Origin: an uncultured Oscillospiraceae bacterium
GTDB lineage: Bacteria; Bacillota; Clostridia; Oscillospirales; Oscillospiraceae
Direction: 5' to 3'
DNA: 6,871 bases
Assembly: GCA_900757415.1 (NCBI GenBank)
Contig: CAAENU010000153.1
Coordinates: 1-6,871 of the forward strand
Shown here: one piece after another, positions 1 through 6,415 of the stretch
Numbering within the stretch: the first letter of the stretch is position 1
How the letters are laid out: every line of letters starts with the position of its first letter
Made by a program: the position numbers and the translations under genes
Notes under the pieces: model-generated
What the model was told of the DNA's origin: nothing
What the model saw: only the letters and a program-made list of their open reading frames with translations
Database searches by the model: none

Positions 1-1
1 G

Positions 2-898
2 AAAAAGGTCATCGCCGGTAAGGACGATGTGCTGGAAAAGATCATGATGACGGTGCTCTCCCGCGGCCATGTGCTGCTGGACGACGTGCCCGGCACCGGA
101 AAGACCACCACCGCACTGGCCTTCAGCCGTGCGCTGGGTTTGCAGTACGGGCGTATCCAGTTCACGCCGGATGTGCTGCCCTCGGACATCGTGGGTTTCT
201 CCATGTACCATAAGGAGAGCGGCAGCTTTGTCTATCAGCCCGGCGCAGTCATGACCAACCTGCTACTGGCCGACGAGATCAACCGCACCTCCAGCAAGAC
301 CCAGTCGGCGCTGCTGGAGGTGATGGAGGAGCGCCAGGTCACCGTGGACGGCCAGACCCACAAGCTGCCCGACCCCTTTGTGGTCATTGCCACCCAGAAC
401 CCGGTGGGCTCTGCCGGTACGCAGCTGCTGCCCCAGGCACAGCTGGACCGCTTCATGGTGCGGCTGGAGATGGGATATCCCGATTTTGCAAGTCAGGTGA
501 ACATCCTCCGGGACCGCCAGACCGGCGATCCGCTGGAGGAGGTGGCTACCGTGTCCTCCGGCCTTGACCTGCTGACCATGCAAGCCCAGACTCAGCAGGT
601 ACATATGGCGGACGCCATGCTGGAATATGTCACCAGTCTGGCGGAGGCCAGCCGCAGCCACCCGCTTGTGGTGCTGAGCGTCAGCCCCCGTGGTGCGCTG
701 GCGGTGTGCCGCATGTGCAAGAGCCGAGCCTTTATGGAGGGTCGGGACTATGTGCTGCCTGACGATGTGGCCTATATCTTCGCGGATGTATGCGCCCACC
801 GTCTGATCCTGTCCCCCAAGGCGAAGATCACCGAGACAACGGCCAAGGACGTGCTGGCAGAGGTGCTGCAGCAGGTCGCGCGGCCTGACCATATCTGA
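2..898 (+). CDS. MoxR-family AAA+ ATPase, 5'-truncated by the window edge
   Basis: This is a cytoplasmic AAA+ ATPase of the MoxR class, whose members are thought to act as chaperones that activate or assemble partner proteins, often encoded beside DUF58 proteins. The frame is open from base 2. A GTG at 29 exists, but the nine residues before it (KKVIAGKDD) match the usual MoxR lead-in to the ATPase core, so the real start lies upstream; 298 residues are visible and perhaps 15-30 are missing. Counting from base 2: Walker A VPGTGKTT at 29-36, Walker B LLLADEINR at 87-95, sensor 1 VVIATQNP at 127-134, arginine-finger region QAQLDRF at about 146-152, and the lid-domain sensor 2 motif SPRGA at 228-232 followed by GRDYVLPDDV. 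All ATPase motifs look intact. The stop lies three bases before the DUF58 gene. Family assignment is firm; the client is inferred from context. Confidence 0.95.
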   Translation, partial: KKVIAGKDDVLEKIMMTVLSRGHVLLDDVPGTGKTTTALAFSRALGLQYGRIQFTPDVLPSDIVGFSMYHKESGSFVYQPGAVMTNLLLADEINRTSSKTQSALLEVMEERQVTVDGQTHKLPDPFVVIATQNPVGSAGTQLLPQAQLDRFMVRLEMGYPDFASQVNILRDRQTGDPLEEVATVSSGLDLLTMQAQTQQVHMADAMLEYVTSLAEASRSHPLVVLSVSPRGALAVCRMCKSRAFMEGRDYVLPDDVAYIFADVCAHRLILSPKAKITETTAKDVLAEVLQQVARPDHI

Positions 899-901
899 GC
901 G

Positions 902-2008
902 ATGGCAAAGAATCGGATCATCTTTGCGCTGTGGCTGCTGCTGTGGCTGGCGGCATGGGCACAGGGCAAGGGCAATATGGCGGCGTGTATCCTCATCGGC
1001 ACAGTGGTCTGCGCCGTAATGGAGATCATCATCGCATTTATGCTGCGCAAAAAGCTGACGGCGGAGCTGTCAGCCGGTATCTCCTGCCGCAAGGGTGAGG
1101 AGCTGCCGGTGACAGTCACGGTACGCAACAGCGGCGTATTCAGCTGCCTGCGGGTGCAGGCGGTGGTTCGCTGCCGCGATCTGCTGACCGGCGAGGAGAC
1201 ACGCTCCACGGCCCGCTTTCCCGTCAGCGGGAAAAGTGAGGCGCAGGCGGTCTGCGATTTCCGCCCTCCGCGCTGCGGCAAGCTGGCGCTGACTCTCTCC
1301 GAATTGCGGGTCTTTGACCTGTTCGGTCTTGTGGGCGCAAAAAAGACGGTGGCTCTGTCGGCACCGTCTCTGGTGCTGCCGGATATCTATCCGGTGGAGC
1401 TGTCGGTATCGGAGCGGCAGAGTTCCGACATGGACAGCGACGAATACTCCATGTACCATCCCGGCGACGATCCCAGCGAGACGTTTGCCCTGCGGGAGTA
1501 TCTGTCCGGCGACCGGATCAAAAACATCCACTGGAAGCTGTCGGAAAAGACAGATCACCTGATGGTGCGGCAGCTGGGCCTGCCGGTGAACAATTCCATT
1601 CTGCTGGTGCTGGACAACAGTGCCGACACCGCGCCCTCCGCCGCTGAGCGGGAGGCGCTGGGCGAGGCAGTGGTCTCCGTGTCCGCCGCGCTGTGCGAGG
1701 CGGGACTGCCCCATCAGGCGGCGTGGTTGGACCGTGAGACCATGGAGCCACAGCTGTGCGCCATCGGCAGCATGGAGGAGCTGACCCAGGCGCTGTCCGG
1801 CCTGCTCTCGGCGGAGACGGAGTCGGATGAACAGACGGTCACGCAGCGTCTGGCAGAGGAGCAGGGACTGGACTATGCCCATGTGGTGGCGCTGTCTCTG
1901 CGTCCGGAGGAAGAGGAGCTGTATACCGCCTCCGGTGCGCCGGTGGCGCATCTGACCGTATCGGAGCGCATGCTGAAGAGTAAGGAGGGGATTTATCTTG
2001 CGCTTTAA
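902..2008 (+). CDS. DUF58 domain membrane protein
   Basis: This 368-residue protein is of the DUF58 type, typically encoded next to MoxR and often described as a vWA-like partner of it. Two hydrophobic segments at about residues 5-20 and 26-48 anchor it in the membrane. A beta-rich region with FDLFGLVG at 138-145 follows. The family signature is at 183-216: YHPGDD, then LREYLSGDRIKNIHWKLSEK. After it, ILLVLDNSAD at about 233-242 resembles the first strand and metal-site loop of a vWA fold, but I cannot confirm a complete metal site. The ATG at 902 is three bases past the MoxR stop and has no strong ribosome binding site of its own, which suggests translational coupling. The C-terminus overlaps the next gene by 11 bases. 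The family is clear; its exact job in the complex is not known from the sequence. Confidence 0.93.
   Translation: MAKNRIIFALWLLLWLAAWAQGKGNMAACILIGTVVCAVMEIIIAFMLRKKLTAELSAGISCRKGEELPVTVTVRNSGVFSCLRVQAVVRCRDLLTGEETRSTARFPVSGKSEAQAVCDFRPPRCGKLALTLSELRVFDLFGLVGAKKTVALSAPSLVLPDIYPVELSVSERQSSDMDSDEYSMYHPGDDPSETFALREYLSGDRIKNIHWKLSEKTDHLMVRQLGLPVNNSILLVLDNSADTAPSAAEREALGEAVVSVSAALCEAGLPHQAAWLDRETMEPQLCAIGSMEELTQALSGLLSAETESDEQTVTQRLAEEQGLDYAHVVALSLRPEEEELYTASGAPVAHLTVSERMLKSKEGIYLAL
1982..1990 (+). promoter_or_regulatory. Ribosome binding site supporting a TTG start at 1998
   Basis: AAGGAGGGG lies inside the end of the DUF58 gene, seven bases before TTG 1998. It is a near-ideal Shine-Dalgarno sequence at good spacing, whereas the next in-frame ATG (codon 21, base 2058) would cut into the first membrane helix. 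This decides the TTG start and makes the gene overlap its predecessor by 11 bases. Confidence 0.8.
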
Positions 2009-4256
2009 TGCCCGTTTTCGCGGACTTCTGGCCGCGTCCCTCCTGACGGCGGCCCTGATGGGACTGATGATCTCCCTGTTCTCCCTGCCGGTATTCTTTC
2101 TTTGGCCGGTGCTGCTGGGTGTTCTGGCGGCGGCCACCGTGTGCCTGATGGACGGTACACGGCTCTCATGGCTGCCTGCCGCCGCGTGGATGACGGCATG
2201 CCTGCTGACGGTGCTGGTGCTGCTGGGGACTGTGACCAACGGTCTTGCCCAGCTGCTGGACGATGTGCTGAAAGCGTGGCAGCAGCTCCATGCCCGAAAC
2301 TATACCAGCTTTCTGGCGCAGGAGGATGGCAATACGGGCCTGACGGTGGTACTGTGCATGCTGGGCGTACTCTGCGGACTGTGGAGCATCCACTATGTGC
2401 GGCAGCCCAGCGGTCTGCGGTTCTGGCCGCTGGCGGTGATTCTGGCCGCGGCGGTGGTGCTGTTCGCACCTATGGTCTCCGTATGGTGGCTGCTGCTGGC
2501 GGCATTAACAGTACTCCTTTTGTACGCGGCGCATTTCGGCGGCGGAGGGCAGTATTCGTCCGCCCCGCTGCGGACATGGGGGCGGCTGGCGGCGGTGCTG
2601 CTGGTATGTGTGACGGTGCTGGGCGGCTGGAATCAGGATGCCGCCCGCCCTGCCGTGGTGGACACTGCCACGAATTGGGCGGCGGAGCAGGTGGATACGC
2701 TGCGCTACGGCAGCAACGCGGGACTTCCGGAGGGCGATATGACCAAAGCCGGCCCCCGGCAGCTATCCGGGGACACCGTGCTGGAGGTCACCATGACCCA
2801 GCCTACCTCTTACTATCTCCGGGGCTTCGTGGGCGAGACGTATGCCAACAGCCGCTGGAGCACACTGGATAGCAAGATCCTCAGCGAGGACGCGGATACC
2901 TTTTACTGGCTGCATCAGGACGGGTTTTACGCCCAGAGCCAGCTGACCACAGCGGCGCAGGCCGGTGTGCCGGACGCGCTGGGCTATGACAACACCGTGA
3001 CGGTGCAGAACGTCGGCGCGTCGGGAAAGTATCTCTATGCGCCCTATGAGCTGCTGGCGGACAGCGACGTACTGAATGCGGCGCAGATCGGCGACCGCAC
3101 CCTGCTGGCCAGCGGCCTGCGGGGACAGCGGACGTACAGCTTCCACGCCAGCGACAATATCATCACCCAGTACCAGCGGCTTGCTGCGGCACTGCTGGAG
3201 GAGACGGAGCAGACCAACGCCTTTCTCAATACAGAGGCGGCCTATAACCGTTTTGCCTATGACCACTATACGGACATCCCTGATGATGTTCGTGGTTTTC
3301 TGGAGGAGAAGCTGGGCGGCTATCAGAAAGACGAGGGGCAGGTACACTTCGATTACCAGCGGGCCAAGCAGAACATCCTGTTCTATCTGACCACCTACAT
3401 CACCTATGAGGAGAATGTCCTGCCCATTACGGGCGGCGACTTCGCCCTGACTTTCTTGGACGGCACCCAGAGCGGCTATGACGTCCACTACGCCACTGCC
3501 GCGGCGCTGATGTTCCGCTACTATGGCATCCCCGCCCGCTATGTGGAGGGCTATCTGGTGACCAAGGATGACGCGGCCCAGATGAAATCCGGCCAGACGC
3601 TGAATGTGGGCGGGAACCGCGCTCACGCATGGGTGGAGTACTATCAGGACGGCCTTGGCTGGCTGCCCTTCGAGGCCACGCCCACCTATTTCTCCGCCAT
3701 GGAAAAGGCGGAGCAGTATCAGAATATCTCTGGCCTCGTGGGACAGGCGCCGTTGGACTATACGGCGGACAATCTGGATGACGCAGAGCTGGAAAACCCG
3801 GTGACGGAGGCCCTGCGGGAATTCTGGCTCAAGCACCGGCTAATCATTCTGCTGACGCTGGCAGTCCTGCTGGCGGCGGGCATGGTGGGTTTGCTGGTGG
3901 GCTGGCTCATCTTCGAGCGGCGCAGGACGAAAAAGCGGAAGGAAGGCTTTTTCGGCGCAGACGCGGCGGCGTCCATCGACGCCATCTTCCAATACATGAT
4001 GGACGTGCTGCGCGCCCGCGGCATGGCGGCAAAGAACTGCCCGCCTGCGGACTATGTGTCCTATATGGATGAGGATCTGCGGGAGGAATACCTGACGGCG
4101 GCCAGACTGTGGCAGGAGGCTCGGTTCAGCGGTAAGCCCATGGAGGAGTTGCAGCGCCGGCAGGTGCTGCGCCTGAAGGACGAGATATGGGAACGCACCT
4201 GGCACAGCGCCAGTCTGAAGGAGCGGCTGCGCCTGAAATATGTGGAGTTCCTGTAA
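1998..4256 (+). CDS. Membrane protein with transglutaminase-like domain; catalytic Cys apparently replaced
   Basis: This 752-residue protein has the layout of TgpA-like membrane transglutaminase-domain proteins. About seven hydrophobic helices occupy residues 9-212 (near 9-29, 31-51, 57-78, 113-132, 143-160, 161-178, 196-212). A long extracytoplasmic region (about 213-612) carries the transglutaminase-like core at about 470-565. A further helix lies at about 615-638, then a charged cytoplasmic tail resembling DUF4129-type tails. The core retains GIPARYVEGY and the His of HAWVEYY (His543). The position where related proteins have Cys (GYCVHYATA-type motif) reads GYDVHYATA, with Asp495 encoded by GAC at 3480-3482. 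The usual Asp of the triad is probably Glu559 in LPFEATP. No Cys occurs anywhere in the extracytoplasmic region. It is therefore likely a non-catalytic, binding or structural version of the fold. Position in a MoxR-DUF58 operon fits a membrane-anchored client or partner. The TTG start is chosen from the upstream ribosome binding site. Confidence 0.9.
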   Translation: MRFNARFRGLLAASLLTAALMGLMISLFSLPVFFLWPVLLGVLAAATVCLMDGTRLSWLPAAAWMTACLLTVLVLLGTVTNGLAQLLDDVLKAWQQLHARNYTSFLAQEDGNTGLTVVLCMLGVLCGLWSIHYVRQPSGLRFWPLAVILAAAVVLFAPMVSVWWLLLAALTVLLLYAAHFGGGGQYSSAPLRTWGRLAAVLLVCVTVLGGWNQDAARPAVVDTATNWAAEQVDTLRYGSNAGLPEGDMTKAGPRQLSGDTVLEVTMTQPTSYYLRGFVGETYANSRWSTLDSKILSEDADTFYWLHQDGFYAQSQLTTAAQAGVPDALGYDNTVTVQNVGASGKYLYAPYELLADSDVLNAAQIGDRTLLASGLRGQRTYSFHASDNIITQYQRLAAALLEETEQTNAFLNTEAAYNRFAYDHYTDIPDDVRGFLEEKLGGYQKDEGQVHFDYQRAKQNILFYLTTYITYEENVLPITGGDFALTFLDGTQSGYDVHYATAAALMFRYYGIPARYVEGYLVTKDDAAQMKSGQTLNVGGNRAHAWVEYYQDGLGWLPFEATPTYFSAMEKAEQYQNISGLVGQAPLDYTADNLDDAELENPVTEALREFWLKHRLIILLTLAVLLAAGMVGLLVGWLIFERRRTKKRKEGFFGADAAASIDAIFQYMMDVLRARGMAAKNCPPADYVSYMDEDLREEYLTAARLWQEARFSGKPMEELQRRQVLRLKDEIWERTWHSASLKERLRLKYVEFL

Positions 4257-4274
4257 GAGAAGGGAGAAACCGAT

Positions 4275-5276
4275 ATGAAAGTATGGAAAAGATCGCTGCC
4301 GGTATGGCTGCTGACACTGGTCATGCTGCTGACCGCCTGCGGCACGCCGTCTCAGCCCGACCAGCCGGACGGTACAGAAACTTGGCGCGAGGCATATGAG
4401 GAAACCGGCGCCTATTTGCAGGCACAGACCGCACCAACGGTGGGCTCCATCGGCGGCGAATGGGCGGTGATCGGCCTGAGCCGTGCGAGGCTTCTCAGTG
4501 ATGAGACTGCGCAGAGCTATGAGCAGACGGTAGAGGACTATGTCAAGCAGGCAGGCTCCGTGCGGCTGCACCACGCGAAATCCACCGAGAACTCCCGCAC
4601 CATCTTGGGCCTGACGGCTGCTGGATATAATGCCGCCAACGTGGCGGGCGTTGATCTGACGGCGGGCCTAACCGACATGGCCTATCTGCGGGCACAGGGT
4701 ACCAACGGCCCCATCTGGGCGCTGATCGCGCTGGACTGCCATGGCTACGATATTCCCCAGTGCGCCGATGGCGAGGAGCAGACCACCCGCGAGGGACTGG
4801 TGGCGGAGATTCTCTCCTATCAGTGCAGCGACGGCGGCTGGGCGTTGATGGGCGACGAATCCGATGTGGACATGACCGCCATGGCCCTGACATCTCTGGC
4901 CCCTTATCAGGAGGAGACAGACGTCAAGGCGGCAGTTGACGCGGCGCTGACCTATCTGTCCGATGCCCAGCAGGCCGATGGCGGCTTCATGAGCTGGGGC
5001 GCGGCCAACAGCGAGTCCTGCGCACAGGTCATCGTGGCTCTGACGGCGCTGGGCATTGATCCCGCAGCGGACAGCCGCTTCGTAAAAAACGGCGCGTCCC
5101 CGCTGGACGGCCTGTGCGCCTTTGCCTGCGAGGGCGGCGGCTTCCGTCACAGCGATGAGCAGATGGAATCGGACGGTATGGCTACCGAGCAGGGCTTCTA
5201 CGCACTGGTCGCCTACGACCGCTTCCGGCAGGGCCAGACACGCCTGTTCGACATGACGGATATTGAGGTGAAGTGA
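4275..5276 (+). CDS. Lipoprotein with prenyltransferase/squalene-oxidase-type repeats
   Basis: This 333-residue exported lipoprotein has a basic N-terminus, a hydrophobic stretch, and lipobox LTAC with Cys22, so it should be lipid-anchored on the outer face of the membrane. The rest shows repeated alpha-hairpin units of the alpha-alpha barrel fold shared by terpene cyclases, prenyltransferase beta subunits and the N-terminal domain of intrinsic factor/transcobalamin. Units are visible at about 58-70 (IGGEWAVIGLSR), 105-117, 145-154, 186-208 (DGGWAL then MTAMALTSL), 235-260 (DGGFMSWG then QVIVALTALG) and 287-317 (GGGFRHS then EQGFYALVAY). I see no DxDD-type cyclase motif, so terpenoid cyclisation is unlikely; ligand or polymer binding is the more reasonable guess. 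Ribosome binding site GAAGGGAG (4259-4266) lies eight bases before the ATG. It starts 18 bases after the transglutaminase-like gene and ends one base before the DUF4430 lipoprotein, which suggests a joint function. Confidence 0.88.
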   Translation: MKVWKRSLPVWLLTLVMLLTACGTPSQPDQPDGTETWREAYEETGAYLQAQTAPTVGSIGGEWAVIGLSRARLLSDETAQSYEQTVEDYVKQAGSVRLHHAKSTENSRTILGLTAAGYNAANVAGVDLTAGLTDMAYLRAQGTNGPIWALIALDCHGYDIPQCADGEEQTTREGLVAEILSYQCSDGGWALMGDESDVDMTAMALTSLAPYQEETDVKAAVDAALTYLSDAQQADGGFMSWGAANSESCAQVIVALTALGIDPAADSRFVKNGASPLDGLCAFACEGGGFRHSDEQMESDGMATEQGFYALVAYDRFRQGQTRLFDMTDIEVK

Positions 5277-5277
5277 T

Positions 5278-5868
5278 ATGCGGCGATCCAAACCCCTGTG
5301 CACATTGCTTCTGGCACTGCTCCTGCTGCTCTGTGCCGCCTGTGGGCAACAGGCACAGCCGGAGGATACCGGCGACAAGGATCAGTACATGACCGACCCG
5401 GTGCCGGAGGGTAAACCGGCACCTGTAGAGCCGCAGGACAGCAACGTGGATGCGGACACAAAGTATACCTGCACTATATCCATCTCCTGCGAGACGATTT
5501 TGGACAATATGGATAAGTGTGCTGAGATCAAGAAAGCCCTTGTGCCGGAGGACGGTATCATCTTTCCAGCCACAGAGGTAACGTTCAGCGAGGGCGAGAG
5601 CGTTTTCGATGTTCTCCAGCGCGTCTGCAAAGATAACAAAATACACATGGAGTCCAGCTTTACGCCGGTGTATAACAGTGCCTATATCGAGGGTATTCAC
5701 AATCTGTACGAGTTCGATGTAGGGAAGCTCTCCGGCTGGATGTATGCCGTCAACGGATGGTTTCCTAACTACGGCTGCTCCCGCTACCAACTGAAGAACG
5801 GCGATGTGGTGGAGTGGTGCTATACCTGCGATCTGGGAGAAGATCTCGGCAGCGGTATGGGTGGATAA
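5278..5868 (+). CDS. DUF4430 domain lipoprotein
   Basis: This is a 196-residue exported lipoprotein. After a basic start and a Leu-rich stretch, the lipobox is CAAC with Cys22 as the lipid-bearing residue; Cys at -3 is less common but tolerable. A Pro/Asp/Glu-rich linker (about 23-60) leads to a DUF4430 domain at about 62-191. Family-like features are TFSEGESVFDVLQRVC (102-117), the NSAYIEGIHNLYEFD segment, SGWMYAVNGWFPNYG (152-166), and NGDVVEW-CYTCDLG near the end. DUF4430 is the same domain type as the C-terminal beta domain of transcobalamin/intrinsic factor. Seven Cys lie in the mature domain (65, 71, 81, 117, 167, 181, 184), so disulfides are possible. Ribosome binding site GAGGTG (5265-5270) is inside the preceding gene, and only one base separates that gene's stop from this ATG, indicating coupled translation. 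Ligand unknown. Confidence 0.92.
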   Translation: MRRSKPLCTLLLALLLLLCAACGQQAQPEDTGDKDQYMTDPVPEGKPAPVEPQDSNVDADTKYTCTISISCETILDNMDKCAEIKKALVPEDGIIFPATEVTFSEGESVFDVLQRVCKDNKIHMESSFTPVYNSAYIEGIHNLYEFDVGKLSGWMYAVNGWFPNYGCSRYQLKNGDVVEWCYTCDLGEDLGSGMGG

Positions 5869-5926
5869 TGGAGGCACCAGGATATAGAGAACGCTGATAT
5901 AGGAAGCGGAGTTCCCGGAACACATT

Positions 5927-5951
5927 GGCCTCTGGAGATATTCGAGAGGCC
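5927..5951 (+). other. Small intergenic hairpin
   Basis: GGCCTCT (5927-5933) pairs perfectly with AGAGGCC (5945-5951) around an 11-base centre that can add two more pairs. No T-run follows, so it is not an intrinsic terminator by itself. It could protect the 3' end of the operon transcript or be chance. Confidence 0.35.
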
Positions 5952-5983
5952 GCCTAACCATGCGACCAGACAACACAACAAAA

Positions 5984-6040
5984 CGGACAAAAAGCCAAGG
6001 ATGGCCCTTTGCGGCCATCCTTGGCTTTTTGTCCGCTTTT
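5984..6040 (+). terminator. Strong, probably bidirectional, intrinsic terminator
   Basis: Bases 5984-6006 and 6013-6035 form a perfect 23-bp inverted repeat around the six-base loop CTTTGC. The stem contains a run of five A on the left and five T on the right (6026-6030), and CTTTT follows at 6036-6040. Read rightward it ends the five-gene operon 116 bases after the last stop; read leftward the A-runs become T-runs, so it could also stop leftward transcription. A core of 13 GC-rich pairs plus the A/T run is a standard terminator; the extra outer five pairs (CGGAC/GTCCG) make it unusually long and perfect. Confidence 0.85.
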
Positions 6041-6118
6041 CATTATGCGGATACCAATTTCATTGCCGTGCCCCACCGTTTTCACCATTTGAGAAATCTT
6101 TAGGAGTTTTGATGAAAC

Positions 6119-6124
6119 GGAGGT
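6119..6124 (+). promoter_or_regulatory. Ribosome binding site of the XRE regulator
   Basis: GGAGGT sits six bases before the ATG at 6131 and fixes that start. The site overlaps a possible four-codon minicistron (6112-6126). I found no convincing -35/-10 pair between the terminator and this site. Confidence 0.75.
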
Positions 6125-6130
6125 AGCGAA

Positions 6131-6412
6131 ATGCACTTTGACCGAAAATCATATGGGGCAAGGATCCGGCAGCTGCGGATCAGCAAGAGGCTCACACAGG
6201 AACAGCTTGCGGAGAAAATGCACGTGACCGGAACTTACATCGTGAAAATTGAAAGCAGCCAAAGGACTGGTTCTGTTGAGTTTGCAGTGGAGCTGGCAAG
6301 CTGTTTTGGTATTTCGCTGGACTATCTCTTGCTGGGCACGGAATGTAATGACAAGAAACGACTCCTGCAAACCGTGATAGCATTCCTTTCTGAACTGGAG
6401 GCAGGCGTTTGA
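6131..6412 (+). CDS. XRE/Cro-type helix-turn-helix transcriptional regulator
   Basis: This 93-residue protein is a small DNA-binding regulator of the phage Cro/C1 (XRE) type, made almost entirely of the helix-turn-helix domain. Helices are suggested at about 6-18 (SYGARIRQLRIS), 22-30 (TQEQLAEKM), 33-42 as recognition helix (VTGTYIVKIE), 48-57, and 61-69 ending in the typical ISLDYLLLG. A short helical tail (75-91) could support dimerisation. No ligand-binding domain is present. Its base composition is visibly less GC-rich than the operon to the left, which fits separate acquisition. Such small regulators are common just ahead of the recombinase genes of integrative elements, and here the next reading frame is recombinase-like and begins directly after the stop. 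It probably controls that element, but the operator is not evident. Confidence 0.9.
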   Translation: MHFDRKSYGARIRQLRISKRLTQEQLAEKMHVTGTYIVKIESSQRTGSVEFAVELASCFGISLDYLLLGTECNDKKRLLQTVIAFLSELEAGV

Positions 6413-6415
6413 AAC

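Noticed and set aside
1070..2239. 389-codon open frame on the minus strand, opposite the DUF58 gene
   Set aside because: It mirrors a well-supported plus-strand gene; the translation is rich in His, Gln and Arg with no family motifs, as expected of a shadow frame in GC-rich DNA.
2102..2872. 256-codon plus-strand frame inside the transglutaminase-like gene
   Set aside because: Gly/Ala/Arg-rich low-complexity translation in an alternative frame, typical of GC-rich shadows; the membrane protein in the other frame has clear motifs.
2763..3836. 357-codon open frame on the minus strand, opposite the transglutaminase-like gene
   Set aside because: Shadow of the real gene caused by biased third codon positions; no recognisable domain and no sensible ribosome binding site or neighbour arrangement.
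5868..5897. Nine-codon frame starting at ATG overlapping the DUF4430 stop
   Set aside because: Too short, no ribosome binding site of quality, no recognised peptide.
5881..5902. Direct repeat GATATAG at 5881-5887 and 5896-5902
   Set aside because: Seven bases, two copies, AT-rich; could be an operator half-site pair but chance is a sufficient explanation.
5182..6018. 278-codon minus-strand frame covering the DUF4430 gene and part of the gap
   Set aside because: Overlaps a clear DUF4430 gene over most of its length and shows no recognisable motif.
5869..6130. Cobalamin riboswitch or other structured leader
   Set aside because: Looked for because of the intrinsic-factor-like pair; the gap is downstream of those genes and shows only the two hairpins, with no B12-box-like stretch that I can recognise.
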